Shown: positions 1-10,210 of the stretch, one piece after another
Position numbering within the stretch: the first letter of the stretch is position 1
How the letters are laid out: each line of letters opens with the position of its first letter
NCBI GenBank assembly: GCA_020746995.1
Contig: JAGPXD010000003.1
Coordinates: 4,650,001 to 4,714,000 of the forward strand
DNA from: Plectosphaerella cucumerina
Lineage: Eukaryota > Ascomycota > Sordariomycetes > Glomerellales > Plectosphaerellaceae
Reading direction: 5' to 3'
DNA length: 64,000 nt
Program-made: the position numbers and the translations under genes
The notes under the pieces: generated by a model
What the model saw: the letters and a program-made list of their open reading frames with translations, nothing else
The model's database searches: none
What the model was told of the DNA's origin: nothing

Positions 1-916
1 CGAGTCCGCCGGCAGTCTGCTACGATGGAACTTCGAGGCGCTGTGTTGTGCTTGGCTTGGCTTGGCCGCGCTGGGCTGACCTGGGCTGAGAGCTGCTGTG
101 TGCCGACGACATAGGTCAGGTACAGTACGAGAGAGAGAGCTTGTCGCTTGTCGCAGCTGTGCTCAGTACCGCCATGTCTTGTCTCATCGGGGAAGCACGT
201 CCGTTCCGCACCACACCCATCCATGCCGGTCACGAGATGACGGAACACCCGTCACTCGTCGTGCGACTAGCCCGCCCGCCCGCAGCCAGCAAGCCAGCAA
301 GCCAGCAGCAGCCTGGCCCGGCCGCGTTGCTGGCGCCTCTTTTGGCCATCGATATACCTGTCAAGTGGCCACCAAGGCCTTGAGCGCGCCGACCCAAGAG
401 ACATTGTAATGAAAAGGGTGGCCGGCCTGGTTGGATATGAGTGCTGGAGTCGCAAGATACGGGCTGGCCTGGGCGGCCTGGGGGCCGGCTGTCCAATATC
501 CAATGTCCACCCTCCAATCCCCGGGTCATTGTCGCCTGGCCCGTGGGGGGTGGAAGAGGAATGCCACCGGGCCAGCCAGGGGCCAAGGTGCGACCGAGTG
601 AGCGCAGCACATGGCAGCTGGCTTCGAGACGCAGACGACTGCTGCTGCCGTTGTTGCTGCTGCCAAAGGGCTACGGCGGCAGCCTCTTGAGATGGCGGCG
701 ACCAATACAACGCATCGGGCAGCTTTGCTGCAAGGTCCTGCGTCCTGGTGCCACCGCCCAGGACGCGGGGCCGGCATTTCCAGCCCTCCATGAGTCCACG
801 TCTTATGAGCTCGTCGCGGGAAGATACGAACGGGGCCTCCCTCTGATGAGACTGCGCGGACCTCGGACGGCATGGGTTTGACGCCCCGCTGATCGGTGCG
901 ACGGGTGCTACCCCAG

Positions 917-944
917 GCACACACGCACGCACACACGCACGCAC
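917..944. repeat. CA/CG-type microsatellite
   Basis: Imperfect short tandem repeat made of alternating CACA and CGCA units (ACACACGCACGC-like) in gene-free DNA. Simple sequence repeat only; no function is inferred. Confidence 0.8.
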
Positions 945-1248
945 TTGGGCAGAGCAGTCGAGTGCTTGCTTCCATGGCGAGCAAAGGTCAGCCTGCTATC
1001 GCGATGGCTGAACCTCGAGAGGTGACCGGAAAGCAGCCGTGACGACCCGAGGCGCATCCCGCCCGAGTAGCGGTGTTCTTGTTTATGTCCATATTCGCCA
1101 TCAGTCCGAGTCAATGGAGGCCCAAGGAGCTTAGGGTGCCGCCGTGGACATGGCCGAGCCAAGTTGGACCGGCCAATGGCGGCGGCGCATGGTGCATAGG
1201 AGGCGCGCGGAATCGGCTGCAGAGGGGCATCTGGGCTGGCAGCGGCAG

Positions 1249-1289
1249 GACGAGCGAGCGAGCGAGCGGACGGACGGGCGGGCGGGCGC
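1249..1289. repeat. GAGC/GGAC/GGGC tetranucleotide run
   Basis: Degenerate tetranucleotide repeat grading from GAGC units through GGAC to GGGC units. It lies in gene-free DNA and gives rise to spurious Arg/Ala/Gly-rich frames. Confidence 0.75.
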
Positions 1290-3815
1290 CTTTCAATGGA
1301 TGGATGGTGGTGTGGTGTGTTCCAATGTGTGGTGGTGGTGTGGACTGTGGAGACGGTGACGGGCTCGTCACTCGCGAGCGCTCCGGCCGCCGATGCACCT
1401 TTGCCCATTGGAGGGGGAGGTTGGCATGTTTTTGCTGCGTTGCGCACGGCTGGCGGTGTCGATGATGGCCCAGGCAGGCCAGACCGCATCTTGCCCGCGC
1501 AAGAAACAGCACAGGAAGCAGAGGCATGGATGACGGCAAGGGTCGCTCAACGGGGGTCGATCCCGATCCCTCCGCTTCTGAGACCACGAGGGCGAAAGAA
1601 CAGAACATGACGAGTGCGTGCGTTCGGTTCGTCAGCATCACAAGCTGGGCCGGGGACCGCCTCCGGAGACAGACAAGCTTCAGGTCCGTTGCGACTTGGG
1701 AGGAAATGGCGGCAGCTGAGTGGCCGAGCACGGCTTTGTTGGGCTGTGGGCTGTTGAGTCGTGGTCATTGGTCTTCAGACCGCGAGCGCAGCGCACACCT
1801 TGATAATTAATATGCGAACCTGCCTGGTTCGGAAGTGCCGTGGCCTGCGCATGCTTCAGAACCAGGTGCTACGCTGCCAGCGGCTGTGCGAGGAATGGAA
1901 TGCCCCCCGTCCAGGGTAGAGTGCTTCAGTCGGGGTCGGGTGCTAGTTGCGGCGCAAACTTCAGGTTGAACCGAAGGTTTGTTTACCTATCCACCTTGTC
2001 GAGGGGCCACATCCAATGGATGATTGGTAGATGGTAGGTTTCATCACTGCAGGATCAGCCAGGTCCGGCGTCCGGCGGAGGCCAATGTCAAACTGTAAGA
2101 TGACAGTGGCCCGGCGCAGACGCAGACTGGACCTGGAGAATCGGGAGTGTCGGCGCATGAGACCAGCCGATGCGGAAACCCCGTGGACGCCGGCCGACAC
2201 GACTATCGCCAGGGCGCACCGCCGATGCGATGGACCCTGATGGGAGGAGTGATTCTCGGGACAAGCAAAGCGCATGCGTGAGGCGCTCGAGCGGTATCAA
2301 TGCCAAGCTCCTCTGCATCTTGTCTGCGTCCTCTGTGAGCTTCCAGCGGCGTCGAGGATCGGCGGTGAATCCCCGGATTCGCATCGCCCCCTCCCCGAAT
2401 CCCTCCCCCCTTTGCCCTTTGCTTTGCACCTTTGCTGCAAACTCGCCCTAGTGTGCCGCCCCAGCTTCTTCGTCCCGATTGCGAGTCCAAGTCCTCGCTC
2501 GGCCAGCATCCATACTTCGACCGGGAAACATCTGTACATGCCCCCAATTCAAGACGCTGCGATGTGATGTCGCCAGGGGGAAGGAAACGTGTAGTCGGCC
2601 AGGCGCACAGTTGCGACCGGTCGCTCGCACGGAGTACGACGAGAAGTGCCGCGACCGAAGCTCAGACATCAAGGTCGTCGCCCCGGCGCGGAGTGGGCGA
2701 ATATCCGGGACCTAGCCAGATAGACGGCCTTTGTGGCGATATGCGACAACATCCGGGTGCATCGCGAGGTGCATTCGTGCTGGCAGGGTGGTGCGCGAGA
2801 TGGTCGGTCGGGGAGAATCGTGTTTTCTCTGGCTCGGCTCGTGAGGCGCCCTAGCGCAAGCTTCCATGTTCGTGTGGGTGGCACCAAAAGAGGGGATTTG
2901 CGAGCGGCTGTGTTTCGCACTCCGAGATTCAAGTCTTCCATCTCGGTCGTCAAATGCCTGGTTACCTTACTTGTCGATTGATCATGCATTGCCCCGGCGA
3001 CGTGGGTGTGCGCGCTGCTTCGGCTTCAGGGCATGTCTGTCTCGAGCGCTTGACTGGTCAAAAGTTGACGACCGCCGGCCGCATCGGCTCGGCCTGTCGC
3101 CAGCACACACCGCAAAGCAGGCCGCGGCGCATGATGCGCCTGCCCCATCGTCGTCCTGCGCACCTCAATCCATGCAACGATACGGTGTTGGTGCACAGAG
3201 TCATGCTCATCATTTTTGCCAATTGCTTTTTCTCATGTCGCCTCGACAACCGGTGGCGATCGCGAGGGTCGAATGTGGTCAATGTCTGTGACGAAGCGGT
3301 GCGATCGCCTGTTGGGAGGGAAAATGAGTCACGTGGTTTCGTGGCCGTTACGCGATGGAGCCCCGGTCGACGAGACGCGCTGACGGTCGGCTGGACGGAT
3401 GGGTGTTGAATGCGTCGGATAATGCTTTTTTAGTTATTTCTTGGATGTAAAAATTGGCGCATTAGTTTGAAGATTCTTGAGGCTTCTTCAAGACGGGTGA
3501 GCGAGTTGTTGCGAACCATGTGTCGCTGTTGCGCATCAATTTGTTGAATCCCGATGTTGTGAGGAAGACGCGATGCCAAAACTGACTTCCCTTTTTGGCA
3601 TGGCTTGACCTCCGGCTCGGGATCTTGTGGATCTCGGGGGACTCGGGGTCTGCCCTCTCGGAGCTGGCACTGTGCTGCGTCACATCACGTGTCAGGAGTG
3701 GTCAGCACAGTCATCAAGACCCTCAGTGGCCTAGGATCGGACGGCATCTCACACTCTATCCATGCACATTTTTTGACTTCTCCACATCACCTGACCGATG
3801 GCTCAGTTGTCAGCG

Positions 3816-3906
3816 TCTCCGATCGTATAGTGGCTAGTATGCCAGCTTGTCATGGGATTCATCCCTCATTTCGCTGGAGACCGGGGTTCAATTCCCCGTC
3901 GGAGAG
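3816..3906 (+). tRNA. tRNA-Asp (anticodon GUC) with 19-nt intron
   Basis: The cloverleaf was built by hand. The acceptor arms TCTCCGA (3816-3822) and TCGGAGA (3899-3905) pair perfectly, with discriminator G at 3906. The D arm contains the A-box-like TAGTGGCTAGT. The anticodon stem CCAGC (3842-3846) pairs with GCTGG (3873-3877), and the anticodon GTC is at 3849-3851. The T arm has CGGGG/CCCCG with loop TTCAATT (B box). The seven-base loop is interrupted one base 3' of the anticodon, the canonical position for nuclear tRNA introns; the intron is 3853-3871. A T5 run at 3911-3915 follows. Identity as Asp rests on the GTC anticodon and the resemblance of the body to yeast tRNA-Asp. Confidence 0.93.
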
Positions 3907-3915
3907 TTTCTTTTT
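3907..3915 (+). terminator. RNA polymerase III terminator of tRNA-Asp
   Basis: A T-rich run (TTTC followed by T5) starts immediately after the discriminator base, as expected for Pol III termination. Confidence 0.75.
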
Positions 3916-5280
3916 GTCCTTTTCCATAAAACACCAGTTTCATCATTCAAGCTTTGCTTCATCCTCGCCATTTCTTTTGTTCCTGACTGTTGTGAACATG
4001 ATCCCCTGAGTCTTCTGAAGTGACCCGAGGCTGCCTGGACAAAGACCTCCAGTTGTGGCTGCTTCATCCCGTCCGGGTGGCTTTTCTTCATGTCGGTGTT
4101 GTGCGTGGCTGCCCGCCCCCAGAGTGCCACAATTCGTGTTTCTCTGGTGCAAGCAAAGCAAGCAAGCTGGGGCCTCGTCACAAGGAAGTGCTTGCCGGGT
4201 AAATGAGAGCACGTCTCTCGCATCATCTTGGCAGCTTCATGCAGAACCGTGCTAGTCGACAGTTCCCCGGTCGACAGTAAACAATCCCATGATAGCGACC
4301 GTGAACCCGCCCCCCAGAGAAATGCCGGGAGATTCACGCTAGATGTCGCGTCACACGCTCTTGTCGTCGAACCTCATTCTTTGGCCATCGATGCACGGCA
4401 GGTGGTGCCCCTTCCCCCCTCAGTGTTCACTACAGGGCAGCCTGAGGCGATGAGGCGTTGGAATGGGCGTGCAGCCTTCACTGTTAGGCGGAGACCGCCA
4501 TCAGGGTCCACCAACCCACTGGTGTCCCCCAGGCGACAAAGGCTCAAGAATGACTGACCAATCAGAGCGCGTTCTTTGGCCGTGCACCCGTGTCCCTGGG
4601 CGGGTTCCTGAGCTGTCGTTCCCCACTGACGGCGGACGGGTCATCCCTGCCGTCCCAGGAGCTCCCCCCTTCCTGCCTTGCCTTGCTAATAGCTTCCGTC
4701 CGTGTGCCAGTGGTAAACAAACAAAACCATCCCCGAACCTAAAAAAGGAGGAGGACCGGTACCAGCCAACACATTCCTAGGGGAGGCAGCAAGGCTCCGG
4801 AGCATCTACAATTATCTTCTCTCCGAACTTCTTTCCCGCCTCATCCTTCCCCGCCCCTTTGCGACCTCTGGTTGTTTACTGCCCCGTCGCCAAACCAGGA
4901 ATCGTGCCCTCCCGTCCTCCCCCGAGTCTGCGCCGCGACGACCGACAACTGGATTGTTTCTCCCTCGACTCGACCTTCGACCACAGAATCATCACCACCA
5001 AACCTCGGCCTGGCGTGCATTTCTTTGCGCCTGAGAATATTCTCGCCTGAGGATCAAGGACCAGCAGAAAAAATTGTCACATCGGCCACCGCAAACTCGG
5101 CCAAGTGTACTTGTACCTGTCCCGCCGCCCAACAAACCCCAGCAATCCCTGTTTCTTCTATGATATTGGACGCAATCATCCTCACCACTCATCACCACCC
5201 ACCCTCCTCCGACTAGGCATACCCGACCGTCGCCTCTTCCACCGACCAAGAGTCGACATCTCTACAACCTCATCACAGTC
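3916..5280. other. Promoter and leader region of the cyclin B gene
   Basis: No gene is visible. The last several hundred bases before 5281 are pyrimidine-rich (many CTCC/CACC stretches), typical of filamentous fungal promoters and 5' leaders. ATGs such as the one near 5160 could be upstream start codons if the leader is long; the transcription start is unknown. Confidence 0.5.
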
Positions 5281-7898
5281 ATGGACGCCAAGGTAAGTCG
5301 ATTGCACCGTGTTGTGACCCCATGCAACCCCATCTCGAGATTGCCAATCTCTCTTCGCCCGGACCACATGAGACCGGGGATGGACGGCCTTTCCACCCGA
5401 TCAACAACACCACGACTTTGGGATTGTTATTCCAGAGCCTCAACGCGACACTGAATATCAGAATGGCCCGATCCTAACCTCCTCCCACTTGCCCACTACC
5501 TATCCATCACCCACTATCGCGCCACATCGCGTCCCGTCTCTCTTACACCCATCGCGCCCTTCCCGGCATCCACCCAGTCCCCCGACTCTCACATCAAACT
5601 ATTCCAAGTACTCTTCCGCTGACCAGTCTGTCTCTATCGCGCAGCCCCAGAGAGCACGCGCCGCCATGGCCGCCGTCGGCAACGAGAACATGCCAGTCTC
5701 CAAGAACGAGGCCCTGCATCAACGCCACAAGTCCACCGGCAACCTCCAAATCGCCTCTCGCGTCGGAGGACTCCAGGCTGCCGCGAAGCGAACCGTCTTT
5801 GGCGACGTCAGCAATGTGGTCAAGAACCTGACCAACGGCGCCGGCGCCATCGCCACCACCAAGGGCAAGCCCGAAGCTGCCCCCAAGGCCGCCTCCTCAT
5901 CTCAGCCAGCTCAGGGCTTCTCCAAGCCTGCCCAACGTTCCGTCGCTGCCTCAACTCGCGCCGAGCCCAAGGCCGTCGATCTCTCCGAGCCTGCCCTCTA
6001 CAATACCACCAATAACAGCGGCAAGCTGAACGTTCTCAGCGACGCCCTTCCCGAGACCAGCCAGGAGCCGCAGGTCTACTCTACCGCCCCTGCCAGCTAC
6101 CTCGACCTCCCTCCTCAGGAAGATCTTGCCGATATGCTCTACCCCATCTCCCAGTACGTCAGCAGGGACGCGCCTCCCGGCCTCAGCACTGGAGTTGTGG
6201 CCCCTTCGGACCTCATGATCAAGTCCATGGCCGATCCCCTCGCCTCCGTCTCGGCCCTCTCTCTCGGTCCCCGTCACCACAAGTCGCAGCCGGCCCTTAA
6301 GAAGTCTGCCGAGGCGCAGGCTCAGGCTCTCAGGCGCACCCAGAGCAAGCAGTTTGCCGGCCAGACCTTCGCCCCCATCAAAAGCGAACCCTGCACGTAC
6401 CTCGACGACCTGACCGAGGCCTCGTACGAAGACGCCCTGGAGCAACTGCTGGATGACCAGCTCACCGGACCCGTGGATGTTCGCAACCTGGTCGGCCCCG
6501 TTGACCTTGTGGAGAAGGCCGAGTCCGTCGACTCGGACTCGGTCGAGCACGGCCAGGCTCTTGTCGCCGTCAAGAGCGAGGTCGTTGAATTCGACCAGCA
6601 GCAGGTCACCTTTGGCGAACAGCCGCGCAGCCCGGCCACTGTCCCTCTCGACGAGTACTGGGACGAACTCGAGGAGGAGTCGGCCTACGACGATGCGGGC
6701 TACACTACTGCTCACTCCTTCCGCTCGCGTTGCGACATGACCGGCACCGGCCCGACCGTCGTCATGGCTCCCCGCATCAGCGAGGCTGTCGAGCGAGAGC
6801 TCGAGGTCGCCAGGCTTTATGTCGAGGCCAACCGCACCCCCGAGGACATCGAGGACGACATTTGGGACGTCTGCATGGTGGCCGAGTATGGCGAGGAAAT
6901 CTTCGAGTACATGCGTGAGCTTGAGGTGAGCCACATCTTTCCCCGTTTTTCTGCCAGTGACGAGAAACTAATCAAGGGTGGTGATTAGTCCAAGCTTACG
7001 CCCGACGCTTACTACATGGACCATCAGACGGAGGTCCAGTGGTCGATGCGTTCCGTCCTCATGGACTGGCTTGTCCAGGTCCACATGCGTTTCAACCTCC
7101 TCCCCGAGACGCTGTTCCTCACCATCAACTACATCGACCGCTTCCTCAGCCTCAAGGCCGTGTCGATTGGCAAGCTGCAGCTTGTGGGCGCGACTGCCCT
7201 CCTCATCGCGGCCAAGTACGAGGAGATCAACTGCCCGTCGCTGGAGGAGATTGTCTTCATGGTCGACGGCTCGTACTCTGTCGAGGAGATTCTCAAGGCG
7301 GAGAGGTTCATGCTTAGCATGCTGGGCTTCGAGCTGGGCTGGCCTGGTCCCATGAGCTTCCTGCGCCGGATCAGCAAGGCGGACGAGTACGACCTCGAGA
7401 CGCGCACGCTGGCCAAGTACTTCCTCGAGGTGACCATCATGGATGAGCGCTTCGTGGCTTGCCCGCCCAGCTTCCTGGCGGCTGGCGCCCACTGCCTTGC
7501 CCGCCTGATGCTCAAGAAGGGCGACTGGGTGAGTTTTCTCTCTTTTCTCTTACCATCATTTGCAGTCTGCTAACAACTACCGACAGTCCCTGTCTCACAT
7601 CCACTACTCGGGCTACACATGGGCCCAGGTGAGGCCGCTGGCCATGCTCCTTCTCGAGTGCTGCTTCAACGCGCAGAAGCACCACGCTGCCGTCTTTGAG
7701 AAGTACAGCGACAAGCGGTACAAGAAGGCGTCCAGCTACGTCCAGGGCGAGATTGAGAAGGGGTTCTTCATTGCCAGCCGCTCTCCTGCGACGAGCACAC
7801 ACCACACCCTCGACATGATCGACTTTGACAACAACACGGGCATGTCGTCGCAGGCCCAGCACCAGAACGCCATGGTGCCCGTGGAGCTGCGTGGCTGA
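5281..7898 (+). CDS. G2/mitotic-specific B-type cyclin
   Basis: Regulatory subunit of Cdc2/Cdk1 that drives mitotic entry (NimE/Cdc13/Clb family). Proposed exons: 5281-5292, 5645-6925, 6989-7528 and 7587-7898, all phase 0, giving 714 residues. The cyclin N-box spans about residues 430-560 and contains MRSVLMDWLVQVH at 451 and AAKYEEINCP further on. The C-terminal cyclin fold occupies about 565-690. The first 430 residues are low-complexity and acidic, with a destruction-box-like element RTVFGDVSN at 53-61 in which Phe replaces the usual Leu. The start was chosen because ATG GAC GCC AAG is followed at once by GTAAGT and rejoins the frame at a CGCAG acceptor after a 352-nt intron. The alternative is the ATG at 5666, in excellent Kozak context, which would lose about 11 residues. 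Confidence 0.93.
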
Positions 7899-8969
7899 GT
7901 CCAGTCCCCAAAGCGCCTCGACGACGACGACTTTTGCCTCTTGCATCTTCCCAGCGAACGACTGCTTGTCCCCGACAGGCCGGTCACCCCATGACGCATA
8001 ATCACGAACGACTTGACGAGATCACGAATTTCTTTTATCCACCCTTCCGCCCTTCTTCTCGACACACCGTCGCGTGTTCGCTTGGCTCTCTGGCTTCAGA
8101 GGCCCCCTTTTTTTTTTCCTTTGGACTTTGGGCCAGCATGTTCCGGCGTTGGAGGCAATGGTCCTTTCTCATAGAGGATACAGGGATGACCGATGACCCG
8201 CGGAGCCGGGGTCGGTAGGCGAACGTAATGAGAGAGTTGCCATCCGGGGAGAAGGAAGCCAGGATGGGGCGGCAGACAGTGGTATGTGTATGGATGGGAG
8301 AGAGGAACGAGGACATCAGAGACGCGAGAGGCGGTCCAGCCAGCATTCGGCAACCCCGCGATAGGCCAGCCACCACTCTATCTCCAGGTTGACTGGAGGG
8401 TGAACGGCGAGATTGGGGTATGAAGGATGTCAGGACTGCCTGTGTACGAGTAATATAAACCGACCCGCGTCTATACAACTGTAGTCTACCATCACGAGCC
8501 GCGATCTATGTGCCTCTGTCTGTGTCTGTGCTCCAAAGTCGTGAAGCGGTCTAGCGCGCTTCCACGAGCTTCCCCCAGATCTGACGTGCGAGCTGAGCTC
8601 ACGTGCTAGCAGGCCCCCGGTGTTAGTCACGCTTGTCCTCATCCCCGCAACACCCGCAGCAACAGACCAGGGGTCGAGGTACCAGATACTTGTCCGTGCA
8701 TCAGAAAGGCCACATTGCTGACTTTGACTGTCGGTCCAATCACTTTGCCATTGGCCTTGGACAACGGGGGGAAGGAGCACAGCTCTCCACTCCCCCCTGC
8801 CCGCGCGCTCGCCACGCCACACACGACACAGCATCCATCTCCAAACCCTCCTCCTCCTCCTCCTTCCTTCGAGTTGACCTCATCCTCCTCCCTCTTGTCC
8901 CCCCCCCTCCCCCTCTTCTCCCACGTCAATTGCTCTCAAGGCCATCCCGACCATCTCCCTGTCGTCGCA
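7899..8969. other. Cyclin B 3' region and TRAP-alpha promoter
   Basis: No gene is seen. CCAAT/ATTGG-like elements lie near 8734-8760. A strongly pyrimidine-rich tract at about 8845-8930 (CTCC repeats and C runs) directly precedes the next start codon, as in many fungal core promoters. Confidence 0.5.
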
Positions 8970-9892
8970 ATGGTTCAGCTCAAGTCCGCCCTTGGCCTCC
9001 TGGCCATCCCCTTCCTGGGCGCGCTCGCCCAGGCCGATGCTCCTGTACGTTTTGTGCCCGCTGCCGCCACCGCTACCGTTGCCCGTTGGGGCCCCAGGGA
9101 AACGAAAAGTGAGACTGACCTGAGCGCCTCCTGTCGCATAGCCCGCAGATGCCGCCGCCAACGCCCCCGTGATCGCCGCCGACGTCGAGGCCGTCTTCCC
9201 CGAGGCCGACATTTTCGGCGTCAAGCTCGTCAACGGACGTCCTACCAAGGCTGTCATCGAGGTCACCAACCACGAGAAGGCGCCCATCCAGCTGGCCTTC
9301 CTCGCCGGCACCCTGACCAAGCCTGGCGAGCCCGCCACCGCCGTCATCGTTCGCAACCTGACGGCTGTGCGCTATGACCTTACCGTCGAGCCTGGCGAGA
9401 AGAAGTCGGTCCCCTACTCGTTCGTTCAGGACATGCAGCCCCAGGATGTCAAGCTCCAGCTCGTCGCCGTCCTCTCCAACGACAAGGGCGATACCTTCCA
9501 GGTTCCCGCCTACGATGCCTCTGCCTCCATCGTCGAGGCCCCCACCAGCATCCTGGACCCCCAGATGTGCGTCTTTCTCCAAATTTCCCACTACCCACCC
9601 CCCCTGGCTGACCCATCCCAGCATCTTCCTCTACCTGTTCCTGTCCGGCCTCTTCGGCGGCACCCTCTACTTCGTCTACAAGACCTGGCTCGAGGCCCTC
9701 TTCCCCCAGGCCAAGCGCAGCAAGAAGCCCAAGCAGGCCACCATTGCCGTCCCCGTCCCCGTCGAGTCCGAAGACGTCGTCCCCGGCAAGGGCTACGACC
9801 AGAGCTGGATCCCCGACCACCACATCAACCGCCCCGTCGCCAAGCGCGTCAAGAGCGGCGCCTCCATCAAGGGCAAGAAGGGTCCCGAGTAG
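8970..9892 (+). CDS. TRAP-alpha/Irc22-like ER translocon-associated protein
   Basis: Probable type I ER membrane protein of the translocon-associated protein (signal sequence receptor) alpha family, in which yeast Irc22 falls. Exons are 8970-9044, 9142-9566 and 9622-9892, giving 256 residues. A signal peptide (MVQLKSALGLLAIPFLGALAQ) is followed by an acidic region, a luminal beta-sandwich (about 40-160, with FGVKLVNGRPTKAVIEVTNH and Asn-linked site NLT), one transmembrane helix (about 167-187) and a basic cytosolic tail ending in KGKKGPE. Intron 2 is only 55 nt and has a GGCTGAC branch-like site. Splicing AT|C restores an Ile-Ile pair at the start of the membrane helix. The family assignment is by overall resemblance and topology. 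Confidence 0.85.
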
Positions 9893-10210
9893 GGTGGCGG
9901 CCGACCCGGTGAGCCCCCAGGCGCCGTCGCACGAAAGCGCGTGTGATGGCCGACGCCTGGTAGGCCCTGGTAGTCCCTTGGAATGGGCGCGTTGCATCAG
10001 CAATCTGCGCGTGTATAGCAGGGAAATCTGGAAATTTCGGGCATGGCAAAAGGTGTTGCGTGCTTCAACGCGGGCTTGTACAATACCATGACCATGAGAG
10101 GGGGCTGCAGAGCCTACGGGCGGATGTTCATGCCCTCCATTGGCGTGTCATTTCGAATTGATCGAACAATGCATGCCATCAAGTTCGCCCTCGGCGCACT
10201 ACGTGACTTT
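9893..10210. other. Short convergent intergenic region
   Basis: The 3' ends of the TRAP-alpha gene (+) and the GH78 gene (-) meet here. No gene or distinct structure is seen. Confidence 0.6.

Larger units (their letters stand above)
1..3815. other. Gene-free stretch upstream of tRNA-Asp
   Basis: I see no gene here. The open frames are short, overlap one another on both strands and show compositional (Arg/Pro/Ser-rich) peptides without recognisable domains or splice-consistent continuation. Low-complexity patches occur, including CA-rich DNA at 917-944 and a GAGC/GGCG-type run at 1249-1289. A non-coding transcript cannot be excluded from sequence alone. Confidence 0.6.
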
